Positions 62,854 through 64,000 of a stretch of 64,000 nucleotides of DNA are shown piece after piece (the first letter of the stretch is position 1; every line of letters begins with the position of its first letter). The stretch lies in the NCBI RefSeq assembly GCF_036322805.1, contig NZ_AP027272.1:4402001-4466000 (forward strand). Direction: 5' to 3'. The position numbers were made by a program, and so were the translations under genes. Source of the DNA: Planctobacterium marinum (GTDB taxonomy: Bacteria; Pseudomonadota; Gammaproteobacteria; Enterobacterales; Alteromonadaceae). The notes under the pieces are model-generated. The model was not told the DNA's origin. It ran no database searches and saw nothing but the letters and a program-made list of their open reading frames with translations.

Positions 62854-64000
62854 ATGAAAAAAACCTATCTAACACTTTGCTGTGCAGCTCTGCTCAGCAG
62901 TCAGGCTACCTTTGCCGAAGAAAACACCGACAACAGTCTGGAAAAAATTACCGTCGTCTCTGCCGGTATCGAACAGAATATAAATGAACTCAGTGCCAGC
63001 GTTGCGGTGTTAAACGAAGAAGACCTTATTGGCCGTTACCAGCTTTCCGTTGCAGATACCTTGCGCACAGTTGCAGGGATACATGTATCCAACTCTGGCG
63101 GCTTGGGTAAAAATACTGTATTGCGGGTGCGCGGTGAAGAGAGTTTCAGAACCCGTTTATACGTGGACGGAGTAGAACTCACCGACCCAACAGCACCGCA
63201 GCTTACGCCAGTATTGGATGATTTATTGCTGAACAATGTGTCCCGTATTGAACTGTTAAAAGGACCACAGGGTTTAATCTACGGTGCCGATGCCGGCGGT
63301 GTGGTAAGGGTTACAACGCAGGAAACCGGTGAAGGACTTAGCGGCAATATTGCTGCCGAATTCGCTGGATTCGGTACCCAGCAATACAGTGCCTCTCTCA
63401 ATCTGGGCAATAAGACTTCCGGCATAATGTTAAACGTTTCTGATTTAAGCAGCGATGGTATCAATGCCCAATCGACAGATGTTTCTGGTGAAACCGATGG
63501 CTATGACAACACCACGCTGCACCTGAAAGGCCAACATCAGTTTAATGAACAACTCGGTCTGCAATTGGTTATTCGCAGTACTGAAGGTGAAACCCAATAC
63601 GATGGTTGCTTTGACAATACCACTTTTGCGCCTATCAACAACTGTGTTACTGAATCGGAACAAACCAGTGCCAGACTGGCTTTGCAGTATCGCACCGAAG
63701 CCATGCAGCACAGCCTGGGCTATGCCATTACCGATGTTGAAAAAGACTTTATCAATAACGGGGAGTTCGGTTTTGGCAATGAGGGGGAAATTCGTCGTCT
63801 AGATTATCAAGGCTGGTACCAATTGGGTGCAGATACGATCTCATTTGGCGTAGACTTTAAAGCAGAAGAAGACGTTCTGAACAGTACCGACAGGGATAAT
63901 AAGGGTTACTTTGTGGAATGGCTCAGCGAGCGTTTTGATAATATTAACCTGAATCTCGGTGTGCGTTACGACGACAACGATACCTTTGGTAGCTTTACCT
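62854..64000 (+). CDS. btuB: TonB-dependent cobalamin receptor BtuB-like, 3' part outside window
   Basis: At least 382 residues, open to the window end. Signal peptide MKKTYLTLCCAALLSSQATFA, TonB box region near EKITVVSAG, plug domain (SVADTLRTVAGIHV, VLRVRGEESFRTRLYVDG, IELLKGPQGLIYGADAGG) and then the first barrel strands. Its size and motifs fit outer membrane TonB receptors, and the cobalamin riboswitch directly upstream makes vitamin B12 or corrinoid the likely substrate. The btuB symbol is by that context; sequence alone shows only the receptor family. Confidence 0.85.
   Translation, partial: MKKTYLTLCCAALLSSQATFAEENTDNSLEKITVVSAGIEQNINELSASVAVLNEEDLIGRYQLSVADTLRTVAGIHVSNSGGLGKNTVLRVRGEESFRTRLYVDGVELTDPTAPQLTPVLDDLLLNNVSRIELLKGPQGLIYGADAGGVVRVTTQETGEGLSGNIAAEFAGFGTQQYSASLNLGNKTSGIMLNVSDLSSDGINAQSTDVSGETDGYDNTTLHLKGQHQFNEQLGLQLVIRSTEGETQYDGCFDNTTFAPINNCVTESEQTSARLALQYRTEAMQHSLGYAITDVEKDFINNGEFGFGNEGEIRRLDYQGWYQLGADTISFGVDFKAEEDVLNSTDRDNKGYFVEWLSERFDNINLNLGVRYDDNDTFGSFT

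Overview
The window reads as a free-living, probably marine or aquatic gammaproteobacterium of the Alteromonadales type. This rests on the mix of families (MipA/OmpV with DUF3019 and a two-component pair, OmpW, CcoG, SrkA, Kef-type antiporters, a B12-riboswitch TonB receptor) and on moderate GC with AT-rich intergenic DNA. It is an inference from gene content: no rRNA or other taxonomic marker is present. No tRNA, rRNA, CRISPR array, insertion sequence or prophage was seen.

Layout. 0.2-5.9 kb: a CadC-like one-component regulator with a propeller domain, a divergent secreted serine hydrolase, a sulfotransferase-like protein and two paralogous small STAS-like proteins. 5.9-14.9 kb: an AsmA-like protein, a histidine kinase/response regulator pair, a delta-class carbonic anhydrase and OmpW (minus strand), then a second response regulator/kinase pair and a retropepsin-like secreted protein. 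15-20 kb: PsiE-like protein, two tandem CPA2/Kef antiporters, a DUF465 protein and a cyclic-nucleotide-binding protein.

20.2-32.0 kb is the most distinctive block. A CHASE2 class III nucleotide cyclase (divergent from the cyclic-nucleotide-binding protein) is followed by a tight run of a large two-partner-secretion exoprotein (TpsA), its TpsB transporter, a signal-peptide-bearing TPR-CHAT caspase-like protease and a small secreted protein. Coding overlaps (4 bp TpsA/TpsB, 14 bp TpsB/CHAT) imply one operon. The CHAT domain is split by an insertion of about 190 residues holding six degenerate LR(I/L)(V/L)xK motifs, rich in basic sites of the kind clan CD proteases cleave. This block is the best candidate for an undescribed system: secreted adhesin plus exported caspase-like protease, possibly under nucleotide second-messenger control.

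32-45 kb: an esterase-like hydrolase, SulP transporter with a good terminator, AraC regulator divergent from a TauE/SafE exporter, a 1233-residue propeller/Y_Y_Y/GAF/GGDEF sensor, a MarR-GNAT fusion preceded by a tandem operator-like repeat, a small secreted protein and an S9 peptidase. 44.7-54 kb: a soluble chemoreceptor with PAS domains repeated at exactly 122 residues, a secreted ankyrin-like protein, a small membrane protein, and an acetolactate synthase/aldehyde dehydrogenase operon. 54-64 kb: a beta-propeller lipoprotein, the MipA-DUF3019-regulator-kinase operon, a small exported protein, CcoG, SrkA, and a cobalamin riboswitch leading a BtuB-like receptor cut by the window end.

Starts were moved from the longest reading frame to internal codons where ribosome binding sites or signal peptides supported it; each case is noted.
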